A DNA stretch of 64,000 bases from Glebionis coronaria. Its lineage: Eukaryota > Streptophyta > Magnoliopsida > Asterales > Asteraceae. The stretch is from NCBI GenBank assembly GCA_025667525.1, contig CM046879.1, forward strand, positions 366,252,639-366,316,638, read 5' to 3'. How positions within the stretch are numbered: position 1 is the first letter of the stretch; the number at the start of each line of letters is the position of its first letter. The notes below the pieces were generated by a model. That model worked only from the letters and a program-made list of their open reading frames with translations, was not told the DNA's origin and ran no database searches. The translations under genes and the position numbers were made by a program. Below, one piece after another: positions 43,757-55,476 of the stretch.

Positions 43757-46700
43757 TGATATGAGCAAAAACTCATATCAATTAATCAACAAATCACCCT
43801 AAAACACAAGAAAAATACATAAACTTTGTGCTATAAAGCGGAATTATGTGGTATGTTTTGTGTTTGTGTACAAATAGGTAAGAAGGATACATTTTCAAGC
43901 AAACAAGAAGAAAATCAAGCTAATTTGGATGAAAAGACAAAGAAGGATCAAGAGTGACAAGACTTTGAAGACAAAGGACCTATCTTGACAACATTCCAAA
44001 GTTGAAGGATCAAAAGTGTACATTTGTCAAAGTCAAGATGAAAGTCAAACCTGGTCAACTCTCAAGACAACCAAGTAAAAGGGCTCAAATGATTAAAAAT
44101 GAAAGTTGAAGGACTGAAATTGTCAAAGAAATGAAGATTCTAGCTCAAAACATAAAACTGCCAAGTACAAGGACCGTTTCTGCCATTTTTGGAAAGACAT
44201 TTTGTGCTTGATCCGTGTGGAGAAGTCTCAACCAATGAGAATGCAAGAATTCAGTCACCAGGATTGCCACCTGGCCACTCACAGCCGTCAAAATTAAATA
44301 AACAAAATCTCAACAGTGCAGCGCACTACTTCCATTTTCCACCAGTAGCAACACGCCAGCCAATAATTACTTTTATCCAATATGGATTGTGATCCGTGTG
44401 TTTCCCTCTTGGCCAACCAGAAAGTGCCACGTGTCTATCTTCTTCAACAAAGAACCTAGGGACGGGATTGAGCTACACTGCATTTCAGAAGAAGATATAA
44501 ATATGAAAGTTGCTCAAAATCAAACCAGGAATTCTACCCAACAACTTAATTGGACTGAAATTAAGTCATTCAAAAATCCCCAAAGTTGTTCATCACCTGC
44601 AAATTGCAATTGCCAGAATGAAGCCACGTGGAAGCTTGGGATTGGATGCAACACGTCACTCTCCCTCACCAACTCTCATCTGCACTCTATAAATACCCCT
44701 AGATAGCTTTCATTTCATGTAATGTAGAAAAGTGTGAAAACACACACACTTTATATTTTTCTCTCAATTCAGTTAGTTTTAGCATAACAAATCAAGAGAT
44801 TGACAACCTCTTGAGTCTGTTATTAGTTGTAACTACTTTACAAGCTTTGTAACCACCTTTCCAATTCAATAAAGAAAATTTCACATTAACCTTCTTCATC
44901 TACTGTTCATACCCTACATCTTGTTACTCTGTTGATGTTTTTAGCTTGTTATGATCACCATTGATCATGATTAGCTAAATGTGAAGACCTGTAGCTGTTG
45001 TTCCTGTTCTGTTCAATCCAGTTCAATTTTGAGTAGATTTTGAAGAATTCGAGTTCATTCATGGAGCTTAAGTTGTTAAAGGCTGTTGATTAGTTAATGA
45101 TTGATTGATTTTAGTGCTAAGGTGGTGGTTTAGCACTAGCTAGAAAGCTCAGCGCTTCTCTACTCCCCAAAGGAGGCCTAAGCTAGAAGGTGTTGAAAAA
45201 CTGCATTTTTGTTCCTCTCAAATGTTGCCTGCATGCTTAATTCCTAGATAAAACTTGTTTGATTGCATGATAAAATGTGGATAGTCTGTTATTGAATTGA
45301 TGTTCATGTTTTAGTAGCTTAATTGTAGTATATCACTTGATCACTAGCTTAATTCTCATTCCTGTTTGCTTAATATCAGTCATTTTAGCTTATTAGAGTA
45401 TTTAGAGTGTAAGTATGTTTCATAGCTCGAAATCAGTTCTAATCCTTCACATTTTAGTTACTAAACTTAGCTTGATATCTTTCTTGAATCAGCTTAGCTT
45501 TTTACTCAAATTTCTTTCATATAAGTTTGATTAAAATCAGATAACTAGTGTTTGGGATTAGGATTTTATCTGTGTTCAAGTATTAGTAATTGGCTAATTT
45601 TAGTTATCTTTTAGTCATCAATTCATAGCTTAATGTTTTCAGTCATTCTCAAGTCAAGTTTTTAGTCAAACGGGCAATTGGCAGTTTAAAAAGTCTGGGT
45701 CAGTTTTGGATAAGCAAGTTTTCAGAAAGTAGTTGAATTCAATCACTTGGCATTTCTTTGTTACTGGATGAATTTACTTGAAACCACTTTCTAATCATCA
45801 CACAACATCTTTAGATTTAGTGTGTAGCTGGAATTTCTACAGTATCAAGTATTAAGATAGAAATAAGCATTTGATTAAGCACTTTAGCATATATCAGTTT
45901 CTGTGATAAAGTGTCAAACTGTTTTCTTCCACAAGCATTTCTACTTCATAAACTTGGTGATTTTCTTTCACAATTCTTATTAGAAAGTGTTCCTGTATAA
46001 ATTTTGAAATTTTCAGCTTTTTGGAAAATTTGTTCAACGAAAGTCAAAGAACTCTTTTAGCTTATTTTCATATTCCAGCTTATCTAGTTGATCATTTTGG
46101 AAAAAGAAAGACATTCCTTGCTCATTATAAGCTGGTTAACAGGTTTTGACCAGAAAATTGGATTGTGCAAGTTTAGCTTATTAGTTAGCTTAATATGGGC
46201 TTATTAGAATAAGCTAGTTTGAGTTTTACTTAGTTTCAACTTAATTCCTTTTACAGGCCTAGGTATTATTGGATTTTAAGTCTTTTGCAACTTATTAGAG
46301 ATTATTTGGTTGAGAATTTTGTTTAAACGAGCTTATTTCTTTCCTTAGCCCGTTTTTGTGAAAATTTTCCTTTTAATTACACTTAGGTCCCTCAGTTGTT
46401 AATCAATTTTCATTTCTAGCTAATTCCCCACTTAATTAGGTTTCGCAAATAATCAGTCCTTATAGTTTTGGAATTTTTTAAAATTAGTTAGGCAGTTTTG
46501 AATATTGTTACAAGTTAGTTAAAAGTTAGTTACATTTTCACAATTAGTCCTTGTAGTTAATTGTTTTACATTTCATGCATTTTAATTTTCAAAATTTACA
46601 TTTTCATCCCTTTACTTTCATAGATTTACAATTTTGTCTTTACCTGAATAATAATGTGGTATTTGACAATTTGTTTTACGGTTACGTAGTTATTATTTTT

Positions 46701-46968
46701 CATTTTTACTTGATTGTTCAAATAGAAATAGCAAAGCCAAATAACCTTACTAACCAAAAACGATTATAAACCCGATCTTGTTAGGACTTTCAATTTGTTA
46801 AGAACTGAGAAAACGAACTTCAATTATACACAATTTCAAATGGCGCCTCAAGTAAAAATTGCAAAGCCAAATAACCTTACCAACCAAAAACGATTATTAA
46901 CCCGATCTTGTTAGGACTTTCAATTTGTTAAGAACTGAGAAAACGAACTTCAATTATACAAAATTTCA
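43757..46968 (+). repeat. 5' LTR of Athila-3 (about 3.2 kb)
   Basis: It starts TGATATGAG, perfectly paired with CTCATATCA after a 5-base loop, and ends ...TTTCA two bases before the primer site. TATA box CTCTATAAATAC near 44686-44697. Many GCTTATT/AATAAGC words. Short frames inside it are not convincing proteins. The start was chosen because the sequence left of it belongs to the Athila-1 LTR. Confidence 0.78.
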
Positions 46969-46977
46969 AATGGCGCC
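46731..46977 (+). repeat. 130-bp tandem duplication across the Athila-3 LTR/primer-site junction
   Basis: Bases 46731-46847 and 46861-46977 are near-identical at a 130-base offset (GCAAAGCCAAATAACC through TGGCGCC). Both copies end in the first bases of the primer site, but only the second continues into a full one (TGGCGCCGCTGCCGG). Confidence 0.9.
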
Positions 46978-46985
46978 GCTGCCGG
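46971..46985 (+). other. Primer-binding site of Athila-3 (tRNA-Asp type)
   Basis: TGGCGCCGCTGCCGG, two bases after the LTR end. It fits the 3' end of tRNA-Asp with one mismatch, as is usual in Athila relatives. A truncated copy (TGGCGCC) lies 130 bases upstream. Confidence 0.8.
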
Positions 46986-47741
46986 TTTTTTGACTTTACG
47001 AGAGACTATCGATTGACGGTTTTCATTCGCTTTTGGGATCCGTTCACCTAGTGAACGTTATTTTTACGTGTCATAAATAAAAAACAATAAAAAATCAAAA
47101 ATATAAAAATACATAAAAACTAAAAAATTAACAAAACAATTCTTTTCCTAAAGAATTGACCAAACAAATTAAAAAATTCAAAAAGAAATCTTTTTCCTAA
47201 GAGATTGCACCCAAAAATATATATTATTGTATTCCCTCGGTTTTTATGTACATATAGTATTTTCTCATAAAAACTCATAAATACAAAAATATTTTCCATA
47301 TATTATTATAAGTAAATACGTATACGTATAAGAACAACCAATTCACATATTCTCCATAAGTATTGCCGAGGCAATACACCGTGTTGAGGGGCGTTCCGGT
47401 CCTTGACACGTGTACGATCAAACAAAATAAAGCAAGAATAGATAAATACTTCCAATAAGCAACAATTCGAAGAATACAAACAATTAAGTGAATAGAAAGG
47501 CGATGTGCTATAAAATGCCATCTAAGGGTCAATAGGTACTTAAGTGCTTCGCGCCACCTAACCCCCCGTTCACTTGTGAGTATTCTAAGAAGGAAGGCTT
47601 CATTGGGGGTCTTGCACCCAAGTAGTACATACGTATATTATTATTTTATTGTGGATATTTCATATTGAAACTCGAAGGGGATAATCCTTTTCTCTTCAAA
47701 GTCACACGAGAGCTTCTCTCTCATTCCTCGTATTGAGTTGC
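46986..47741 (+). other. Athila-3 leader, no gene seen
   Basis: AT-rich non-coding sequence between the primer site and gag. Minus-strand open frames here show no domain that I recognise. Confidence 0.7.
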
Positions 47742-48019
47742 ATGCTCACTCGCGGGCGTGCACAAATACCGATTGGTGTACAACCTCTTCCTCCGAAAAG
47801 GAAGAAAAAGAGAAAGAGTAGGAACACCACCTTCCATCAAGCCGATCACGAGAATCGTGCTTTGATTCATCCACAACAACAAGCCATGGCCGGAGTTGAT
47901 ACTCGTTCTTTAATGGAGCAATTACAATCCAATGTACACGGATATGCCGATGCTATCAAGATACCCGATATTCCCGCAAACACATTTGAGCTAAAAACAT
48001 CCATGATTAACTTGGTTTC
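47742..48019 (+). pseudogene. Athila-3 gag N terminus, cut by Athila-2
   Basis: ATG at 47742 (MLTRGRAQIPIG), a basic stretch PPKRKKKRKSR, then MAGVDTRSLMEQLQSNVHGY and DIPANTFELKTSMINLV, which match the start of gag in the other Athila elements. The insertion at 48019/48020 ends it; the gag resumes at 61907-61912. Confidence 0.85.
48015..48019 (+). other. Target-site duplication of Athila-2, left copy (GTTTC)
   Basis: GTTTC precedes the left LTR and recurs at 61907-61911 after the right LTR. Confidence 0.95.
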
Positions 48020-51000
48020 TGATTGTAGGAAATTTACTACTCTTGTTTAGGAAAACAAAAGAGCGTAAATTAGCGGAAAGTATCGAGTGATGATTTTAGG
48101 AAAAATCAACACTAATGACCCTTAATGGTGTGTAAGTTCGTTTCCCAAGGAGGTATATGTGTGTGAAAAACTTGCAAAATGTTTGTGATTAATGATTGGT
48201 TTAGAAGGGGATTAGAAGAGAAAATGACGAAGTCGTAAAAAATAAAAATTAACTAAAAATCACTATTAGAAAGTTAAGACGTGGAACCTAAAAAATCACC
48301 AAAATTAAAATAAATTCTAAAAATTACCAAAAATTCACCAAAAATCAAAAATAATAAACTAAGAGTTTACCAATTATCAAAACTTTTTCAAACCTTTTAA
48401 ATAATTAAATATTCAATTTTTAAATGCTAATTAAAGCCCTAAAAATCAAATAAATTATCAAAAAGCCCAAATAAAGATTTTTCAATTGATAAACCTCTAA
48501 AATGACCTAAAATAATTAAAAACTATTTTTAGAAATTTTGAAACTAATAAAAACTATTTAAAATGAATTAAAAACTATTAAAACTTAAAATAATTATAAA
48601 AATTAATCTATAAGTGATAAAATTATTCTAAAAGTTGCTAAATTCCTATTTTAATGTATTAAACCTAAGAAAAATGTAAAAAGTTGGAAAATGTGAAATT
48701 TTAAAAATAATAATAAAATAATAATAAAATAATATTAAAAATCTAAAAATTATAAAAAAGTCTAAAAACTTGCAAAATAGTTTATTTTAACCTAAATAAT
48801 CAGAAAATGGAAGTGAAATTACCAAAATACCCCTAATGGGCCCTCAAATGGGCCAAATCCAAAAACAGTCAACACAAATGGGCTTTTGGGCCCAAAAAGT
48901 CAAACTTGGCCCAATTGACTTGAAAAAGCCTTATCTGACTTTAAATTTAATTCTAAGAACAAAACTCTAAAGGCCCAAAAGCTGAAAATGTGCTTATCAC
49001 AGCTTATTGAACACAAAGCTTATTCTTATTGGGCTTTTCAGCCCATTAAGCCATAAGCTAATGCCATAAGCTCTAATTTGACACACAACCCTCTTTTTGG
49101 ATTCTTAAGAGATCTGTCAAAAGAAATTTTCAATAAGCTCACTCAATAAGCCAGAAAATAGAAAAGTAAAAATTCACAAAACGACAAAATAGTCGTTTTT
49201 GAGAAATACTCAACCTCAGAAGCTGATTCAACTTGCAAAAGCTTTCAAATGGACTCAATAAGCAATATCAATCAACTAAAATCCAATAAGTACAAGAAAT
49301 AAGCCAGAATAAGCACAAATGAACTTATGTAAAAGTCAAAGGACTTGGTTTTCTAGTCAAACCTAAAAGTCAACCACCCAAATGCTCCAGGATGAACAAA
49401 TGGGTCAAAATATGAGCACCTATTACAAAAACAAAGTTGTTGCTGGTTAAAATAAGCTATTATAGCTTATTGATAAGCTGACACCAAAAATACACTATCA
49501 GTGGCAACCAGCAGGGGAAAGGAGTTCCCACTGCTTTGACTAATTGACCAAGCTTATTTGAGAGTTCTGGTTTGATTCAATTGGAAACAAAGGCACCCTT
49601 GTGATCAGTGAACCACAAGGAGTCAATAGCAACAATAAAATCACAAAATGATCCACACAATAAGCCACAATAAGCCAAACAGTCACCAGATAAGCACCAG
49701 ATATGCAAATAAGCAGTTAAGCACTTAATAAGCAGTTTTCAGCAAAATAAGCCAACCAAACTTAACCAGATGCACACACAAGCTATATAAACTAACAATA
49801 AACACAAAGCAACAAGAATCAAACACTGAATCAAAGTAAATAGCAAGATCAAATCTCAAAAAGTTACTGATGAACAAAGAACATATGCAGAAACAAGTTT
49901 GCTGATATACTTGACACTTGATCCAATTTCAAGCCTCAAATCCCTCTACCCTGGAGTGATTAGCTATGATTTAGCACTTGTTACCCTTAACCTATGCTTA
50001 GATCTAGGTGTCCTCAAAATCCTAGCCAATTTTACCAAGTTATGAAGATTATAGAGCCAATCTATGAATCAATGTGTTTAAGCCCACAAAACCTGCAAAC
50101 AGATTCACAAATACTCCCAAATAGCAGATACCAATACTTGCATACAACACACAAGCACTTATCAAACCACAAATCCAACTTATGCAGTAATCCCAAACAC
50201 CCTTTTAAAACTTATTTTCATAAATTTTCAAAGGATCATTAAGATTCAACCCACAAATCAGATCAATAACACCTCATAAACATCAAACCAAACCAAATCA
50301 ACAATAAACATCCACAATAACACAGATTCAAGCACAAATCCACAAAAATCACAAATATTCAGAAACTTAAAGAGAAAATGAAAAGGGAAGAAGGTGCAAA
50401 CCTCCAAGACCTACATCCAGGCCCTGGATTGTTTGAGCTGAGGTACTAGCAAAACAAGTACCAGCTTCCAATGCTGCTAAGATGAACAAACACAAGGGTG
50501 AGATCAAATAAACAAGGACTTTCTGATTTCTGATGCACAAGTCTTATCACTTAAAACCTTGCCTCAAAAACCTTCAAACATGTAAATGGAACTCAGATTT
50601 TAGCTTCTCAAACACCAAACTTTTATAAACAAGAACAAGATTTCTCAAAATTTCTGAAAATCAAATTTTATTTCATAAAAAGGAATTACAAAGATTAAAA
50701 GCTAAAATCTGGAACAAAAGCTCTCTCACATGTTGAGGAGTCTTTTTATAGGCAAATGCCAAGGCTACACTGTTCATAAACCCTAGATGTGAAATTCCCT
50801 AAATGCCCTAAGTCCTTGAGTACGTTTGTTGTTGTTGAGCTGTCCAAAATGATCCTACACCTTCATTTTAGCTTTGTGATCAAGCAAAGGCTCTTAGCTG
50901 TTGATCTTGACACGTGGCTAAGCTTGGAGGCCAAGTTGAATTCTGATTGGTGGAAAGGGTATTGGGGTGGGGTCCATAGTGAGTGGAGATGAGGGTTTTA

Positions 51001-51804
51001 TGTGTGGAAAAGGCTTCTGCATGTGTGAATTAAACGTGTGCCTGGGTAATTTCATTTTACCCTTTGTTTAAGTTGGTGTAAAATCTGGGCTGTAAAGGTG
51101 AATAGTACTTGTGTTTGATCCGTTTTTGTAGGAGTGGGAAGTTGTTTGGCGCAAAATGTGTTTAAATGTTTCATTTGCACAAGTTCAGCCCTTGTTCTTC
51201 CTTTCTTTTGTCTTTTATGTTTTAAAATCCATCAGCGCCTATTTAAGCTTGTAACAACTTTCACCTTTTGTCACTTTTGGCACAAACTTTATAAAAAGGG
51301 TTTCAAGGGTTATATTTGACATTTTTGAATATTGCAAGGGCTGATTTTGAACATTGTTGATCTTCCAAGGTCTTCATTGTATCTTTGACTTTATGAGGGA
51401 CCATTGTTGGCAATTTGATTTGTTGAGGGACTATTCTTGCCATTTCTTCAAAGTTGAAGGACCTTTTGTGTAATTTTGACAAACTTAAGGGACCAAACTT
51501 GTAATTATTAATATACAAGGGTTTTAAGTGTCATTTCTTCAATAAATGAGGATCAATCTTGTTTGTCTTCAAGTCTTCAAGGTATTTTGTTGAGAATTCC
51601 ATGATTAGGGCCCGGTTCTTTGTACGGCTTCGTTTCTCGTGTCCGTTTTTCCTTGTATCTTGTGATCTTTTGTCTTTTTCACGATATCCATACCTAAAAT
51701 ACACAAGTAAACAAACACAAGCATATGTATGGTATTTTATGACATTTTTATGCATTTAAAGCCCGAAAATAATGATGAGATCATGTATAAATGCCATCTC
51801 ATCA
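48020..51804 (-). repeat. 3' LTR of Athila-2 (3,785 bp)
   Basis: On the minus strand it begins TGATGAGAT paired with ATCTCATCA and ends CCTACAATCA. TATA box (minus CCTATAAAAAGA) at 50741-50752. AATAAGC/GCTTATT words are dense at about 49007-49755. The small open frames inside it recur in the other LTR and show no protein features; I regard them as non-coding. Confidence 0.94.
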
Positions 51805-51815
51805 CTCCCCCATAC
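51805..51815 (-). other. Polypurine tract of Athila-2
   Basis: Minus-strand GTATGGGGGAG directly before the 3' LTR, identical to that of Athila-1. Confidence 0.9.
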
Positions 51816-54060
51816 TAAGCCATTGCCGTGCCCTCACGCAATGCTAGAATAAAGTATCTAAGCATCACCAAAGTTCAATTTTATTAACCTTTATTGAAGA
51901 GTAAAAAGACTTGCAACATACTACGAAGATGTGTAAAGACATAATGTATGATTTTCATCACAAAAAGTGACTTTTAGGGTCAAAGAATAGGAACAAGTAA
52001 ATGTCCCTTAGAGTAAACTTCGTCATTCTTGATTGTCATAATTACATGCTAAGTGCAAAAACAAGATCATTGTTGGCACAAGTCACAATGCTAACACTAC
52101 TCATACGTCCAAATTGTGTAATACTTTTTCTCCCCACAATCCTAGTTATTATAAAAGGAAATGGGTTACTAGCATTTTTTATCTATTTGTCATGGATCAC
52201 AAGTGATTCATATTGACTTATTTGAGTAGTTATTAGTCCGAAAGCAAAGTAGGACGATTTGATTGATAGTTAGCCGAAGGACAAAATCTTTTAAAACGGC
52301 TTCTCGTGTATCTCCTTAAGTTCATATCTTGGCATAACTCGTTTCACGATTTGAGACCTTTCTCGGACCGATATTTGGCATGTACTTCATACTTCAAATC
52401 TTGGGAAGACGTTCTTGAAATTATGGTCTTCTCTTCATATTTTGGAATTTCTTCACTTGACGTTTTTGAGAGATTCTTCATATAGGACCACGACTTCATA
52501 ATTTTTCTTCAATCTTTACTTTGGATTTTGATATACAACGATCCGCCTCCTTTTCGGACTTGGATATATTTATCCTCATACCTTGTTAGGGTCTTTTTGG
52601 ATAGACTTTCTCCATTCTTTAGGGGAGTAATAGCTTCTCGTCGTGTGTCTCGATCCTTCATATTGATTTAGGAATAATGATACTTCACATCATCTTTGGA
52701 TCTTTAGCAAAAATAGAGCTCCTCATGCCTTGTTAGGGTCTTTTTGGATAATCGCCAATTTTCGCGTCCCGCTTCAATAAATTATGCTTTGGCTATGAAC
52801 TCTATTCAACCCCGAGCAACTTTTAAACGATCTTGCGCTAGAGGCTAAGTAACCTTTCAAATCGTACGACCTTACTTATTGCAATTATGATTTATTCCTA
52901 ATGCAATGATCTTATGGGAAGAAAAAGCCACAATTAAAAACATATGAGTTTTTGAAAGAACACTTTCATGTTCTACGTTTAGCATGATCACTTGTCTAAC
53001 TCTATCATTTCTCGTTCTTCACTATATAAAGACCTCTAATTAAAGAGACTCGTGAATACTTAGCCATGCAAGTCAAAATTAAGCCAAATTTGGATTAGCT
53101 TTCATTAAGACTATATCAAATCAAAGTTTTGGGTTTTCAAGCCACCTATAGGATCTTGCTCTTTCTTGGACTTTTTCAAGTTTAGAGAATGCGTTTTATA
53201 GTTCCCTTGATAAGTGACTTTCTAGAATCAATTATAGGAACTTGCGAAAAGTTCTTGTTCTTAACCCGTATGAATTAAGACTTTCGCGTTTTAAAGCTCC
53301 CTATATAAAAGTATAGCAAAACTTGAATTGAGCGGGTTAAGGAATGTAAATGGCTCCAAATGCCCATCAAGTCAAAAATTAACTCTTATTCTACCCATCG
53401 GAAAATATACATTCGTGTCTTAAAAACACTTATGAAAACTAAGAAAAAATTTAAAATTTGGCCATTTTTAGCCTTATTAGCAAAACAAAAGATTGAAAAT
53501 TGGAAAGCGAAAGGGCGTAGCAAAGCAAGTACCTATTCACCCCCCCCCCATACTAAAAGTAAACATTGTCCTCAATGTTTCTAGTCTAAAGGTGGAGCAC
53601 CCCCATACTAGAGACGAAGAGTCGAATGCTTAGGATCTAGCATGGAAAGGGTGATCAACAATATATCTAAAGCCGTTTATTAATTATGCTAAAAGATAAT
53701 TGTTAGAACAATAAAGGATATGTCATGGAATCGTGAAAAACTTCTTCAAACGAACGATGGAGGCTCACGTAAACGAACACGAGAGTCTTCAATCGTAGAT
53801 GATGATGATGATCTAGATAACACAATCACAAACAACCACGAGACAACGAGTTGAAAGGGTACAAGTCCCCTTATTAGTGAATAGTGAGCATAAAGATAAG
53901 CATGGGATCTCCCCCACGAGGCACCTCGTTTTTGATTACCGAGTCATGAGCTCGACTCGATCCCCTCAAAATGTGAACATTTAGGGAAAATCATGGTGTG
54001 GTCAATTTTGGGTGGGGCTTACATGATAAACAAGGCCCTAAAAGCAACCGGTATAAAGGA
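51816..54060 (-). other. Athila-2 post-coding region, no gene seen
   Basis: 2.2 kb with no convincing protein. Both ends are conserved with the Athila-1 post-pol region, including the AACATTG/CAATGTT palindrome at 53562-53579 and the hairpin next to the polypurine tract. A run of nine or more C (about 53540-53549) corresponds on the minus strand to an internal G-tract. Confidence 0.75.
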
Positions 54061-55473
54061 CTAAGTCCTTAAATGATGCAAAATACCAGGGTCGAAAATG
54101 GCGTTCTCATTTTCATTGCAAAAATAAATTAACGCCACTTCAACATGTGCCATAAACTCAAAGAGTTTGAAGAAAATAGATGAGAAGTAAAAGGGTGAGA
54201 CAATTGGTAAGACAAACTTTCGAGCTACTCGAGGTAGACTCGCACCAAGCAAATAGAAAGATTTTCCATTTATTGCATCGGTGGAAGACCGAGATTTCCC
54301 TTTACATGAAATTCCGGGATTGAATATCTCGTCCTCGGTGGACAAGTATGAGGGAACATAAGGGGCTTCCCCCATACTAAGACCACACAAAGCATCGTCA
54401 AAAGGAGTAGACGAGCTTGTAGCACTCAAAACACGTGGTGATGACGGAGTTAGATTTGTAGAAAAATCACATTTAAGATCTTTTTCTTTTTTATCTTTTA
54501 AACTCTCTTTATGAAAACCCTTTTTGATTATGTCTAAAATATTTGGTGTTTCTAAGACGATGTTAGTTACACTAAAAATTCTCAAATTTTGAAACCGTTT
54601 TGGTTTTGGTGGTGGCAAGTTCTCAAAACGTTTATCGACGAAGAAAACCTCCCCATCGGGGTCAACATATTCATCATCCGAAAGATCTTTCGTAGAAACC
54701 GGCAACTTATCAACACTTTTCAAGAATGAATGTTCGAGGTGAGGCGAAGGATTTTTTGATTCAAGTATTGACGGTTTCTTCTTTGTAGGTTTTACACTCA
54801 TAACCTCCACCGGCGGAGGAAATGGTAAATTGTTTTTGGCGACATTTCCTAAAACTCTTGGTGAAAATTCTTTGCAAACGACATTGGTTGAGTCACCATG
54901 GTTTAAAGTTGCAATAGAATAGACATGAGAAAGATTGGAATTTTGTGTTGCATTGATGACAAGTTCTTCCTCATTGAAACGAAGGGTGATTTTTCGAGCA
55001 TGAACATCGATAAGTGCTCTTGATGTATCCAAAAATGAACGACCCAAAATGAGAGGAACTTTTCGATCGATAGGAATGTCTACAACAATAAAGTCAACGG
55101 GATAGTAAAACTTTCCGACTTTAACGAAAACGTCCTCGGCTACTCCACATGCTAAAATCGTAGAATGATCGGCCATCTCGATAGACATGTTCGAAGGAGT
55201 AAGAGCCGGAAGCGAAAGCGATTTGAAAATCTCGAGAGGCATTAAATTAATACTAGCACCAAGATCGGCCAAGGCGTAGCATTCCTCCATATCTTGAATA
55301 TCACACGGAATCAAAAATTTACCGGGATCACCGACTTTTTGTGGTATGCGGCTAAGAAAAACCGATGAACAACTAGACGATTGTTGTAACTTCTCTTTGT
55401 TGTTTAGCATACTTTTGAAGTTTGCGGCAAATCGAGGCATCATGATAAGAGCGTCGGCAAAACTTATGTTAAA
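54061..55473 (-). CDS. Athila-2 protease fused to an unrecognised C-terminal region
   Basis: The frame follows a single in-frame TGA (55474-55476) after gag, so the real start is not an ATG of its own; the first ATG reading is MMPRFAANF at 55443. In that reading the protease Asp is residue 60 (ALADLGASINLMP), with VDFIVVDIP and PLILGRSFLDT further on. After about residue 240 there is no RT. Instead come ~220 residues with a DPDGEVFFVD segment, a Lys-rich stretch, two FNPGI/FDPGI motifs and a hydrophobic segment (about 408-442). The tail resembles sequences I recall from Asteraceae retrotransposon proteins, but its function is unknown. Confidence 0.82.
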   Translation of the reverse strand, partial: FNISFADALIMMPRFAANFKSMLNNKEKLQQSSSCSSVFLSRIPQKVGDPGKFLIPCDIQDMEECYALADLGASINLMPLEIFKSLSLPALTPSNMSIEMADHSTILACGVAEDVFVKVGKFYYPVDFIVVDIPIDRKVPLILGRSFLDTSRALIDVHARKITLRFNEEELVINATQNSNLSHVYSIATLNHGDSTNVVCKEFSPRVLGNVAKNNLPFPPPVEVMSVKPTKKKPSILESKNPSPHLEHSFLKSVDKLPVSTKDLSDDEYVDPDGEVFFVDKRFENLPPPKPKRFQNLRIFSVTNIVLETPNILDIIKKGFHKESLKDKKEKDLKCDFSTNLTPSSPRVLSATSSSTPFDDALCGLSMGEAPYVPSYLSTEDEIFNPGISCKGKSRSSTDAINGKSFYLLGASLPRVARKFVLPIVSPFYFSSIFFKLFEFMAHVEVALIYFCNENENAIFDPGILHHLRT

Positions 55474-55476
55474 ATG

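Noticed and set aside
43615..46968. One single LTR shared as 3' LTR of Athila-1 and 5' LTR of Athila-3
   Set aside because: The first 142 bases align to the Athila-2 LTR, then a new LTR-type hairpin start (TGATATGAG) appears at 43757. Insertion of Athila-3 into the Athila-1 LTR explains this better.
49994..51755. Small open frames of 60-82 residues inside the Athila-2 LTR, repeated at 60096-61857
   Set aside because: They recur only because the LTR is duplicated. They show no domain, no codon-like substitution pattern and lie on both strands.
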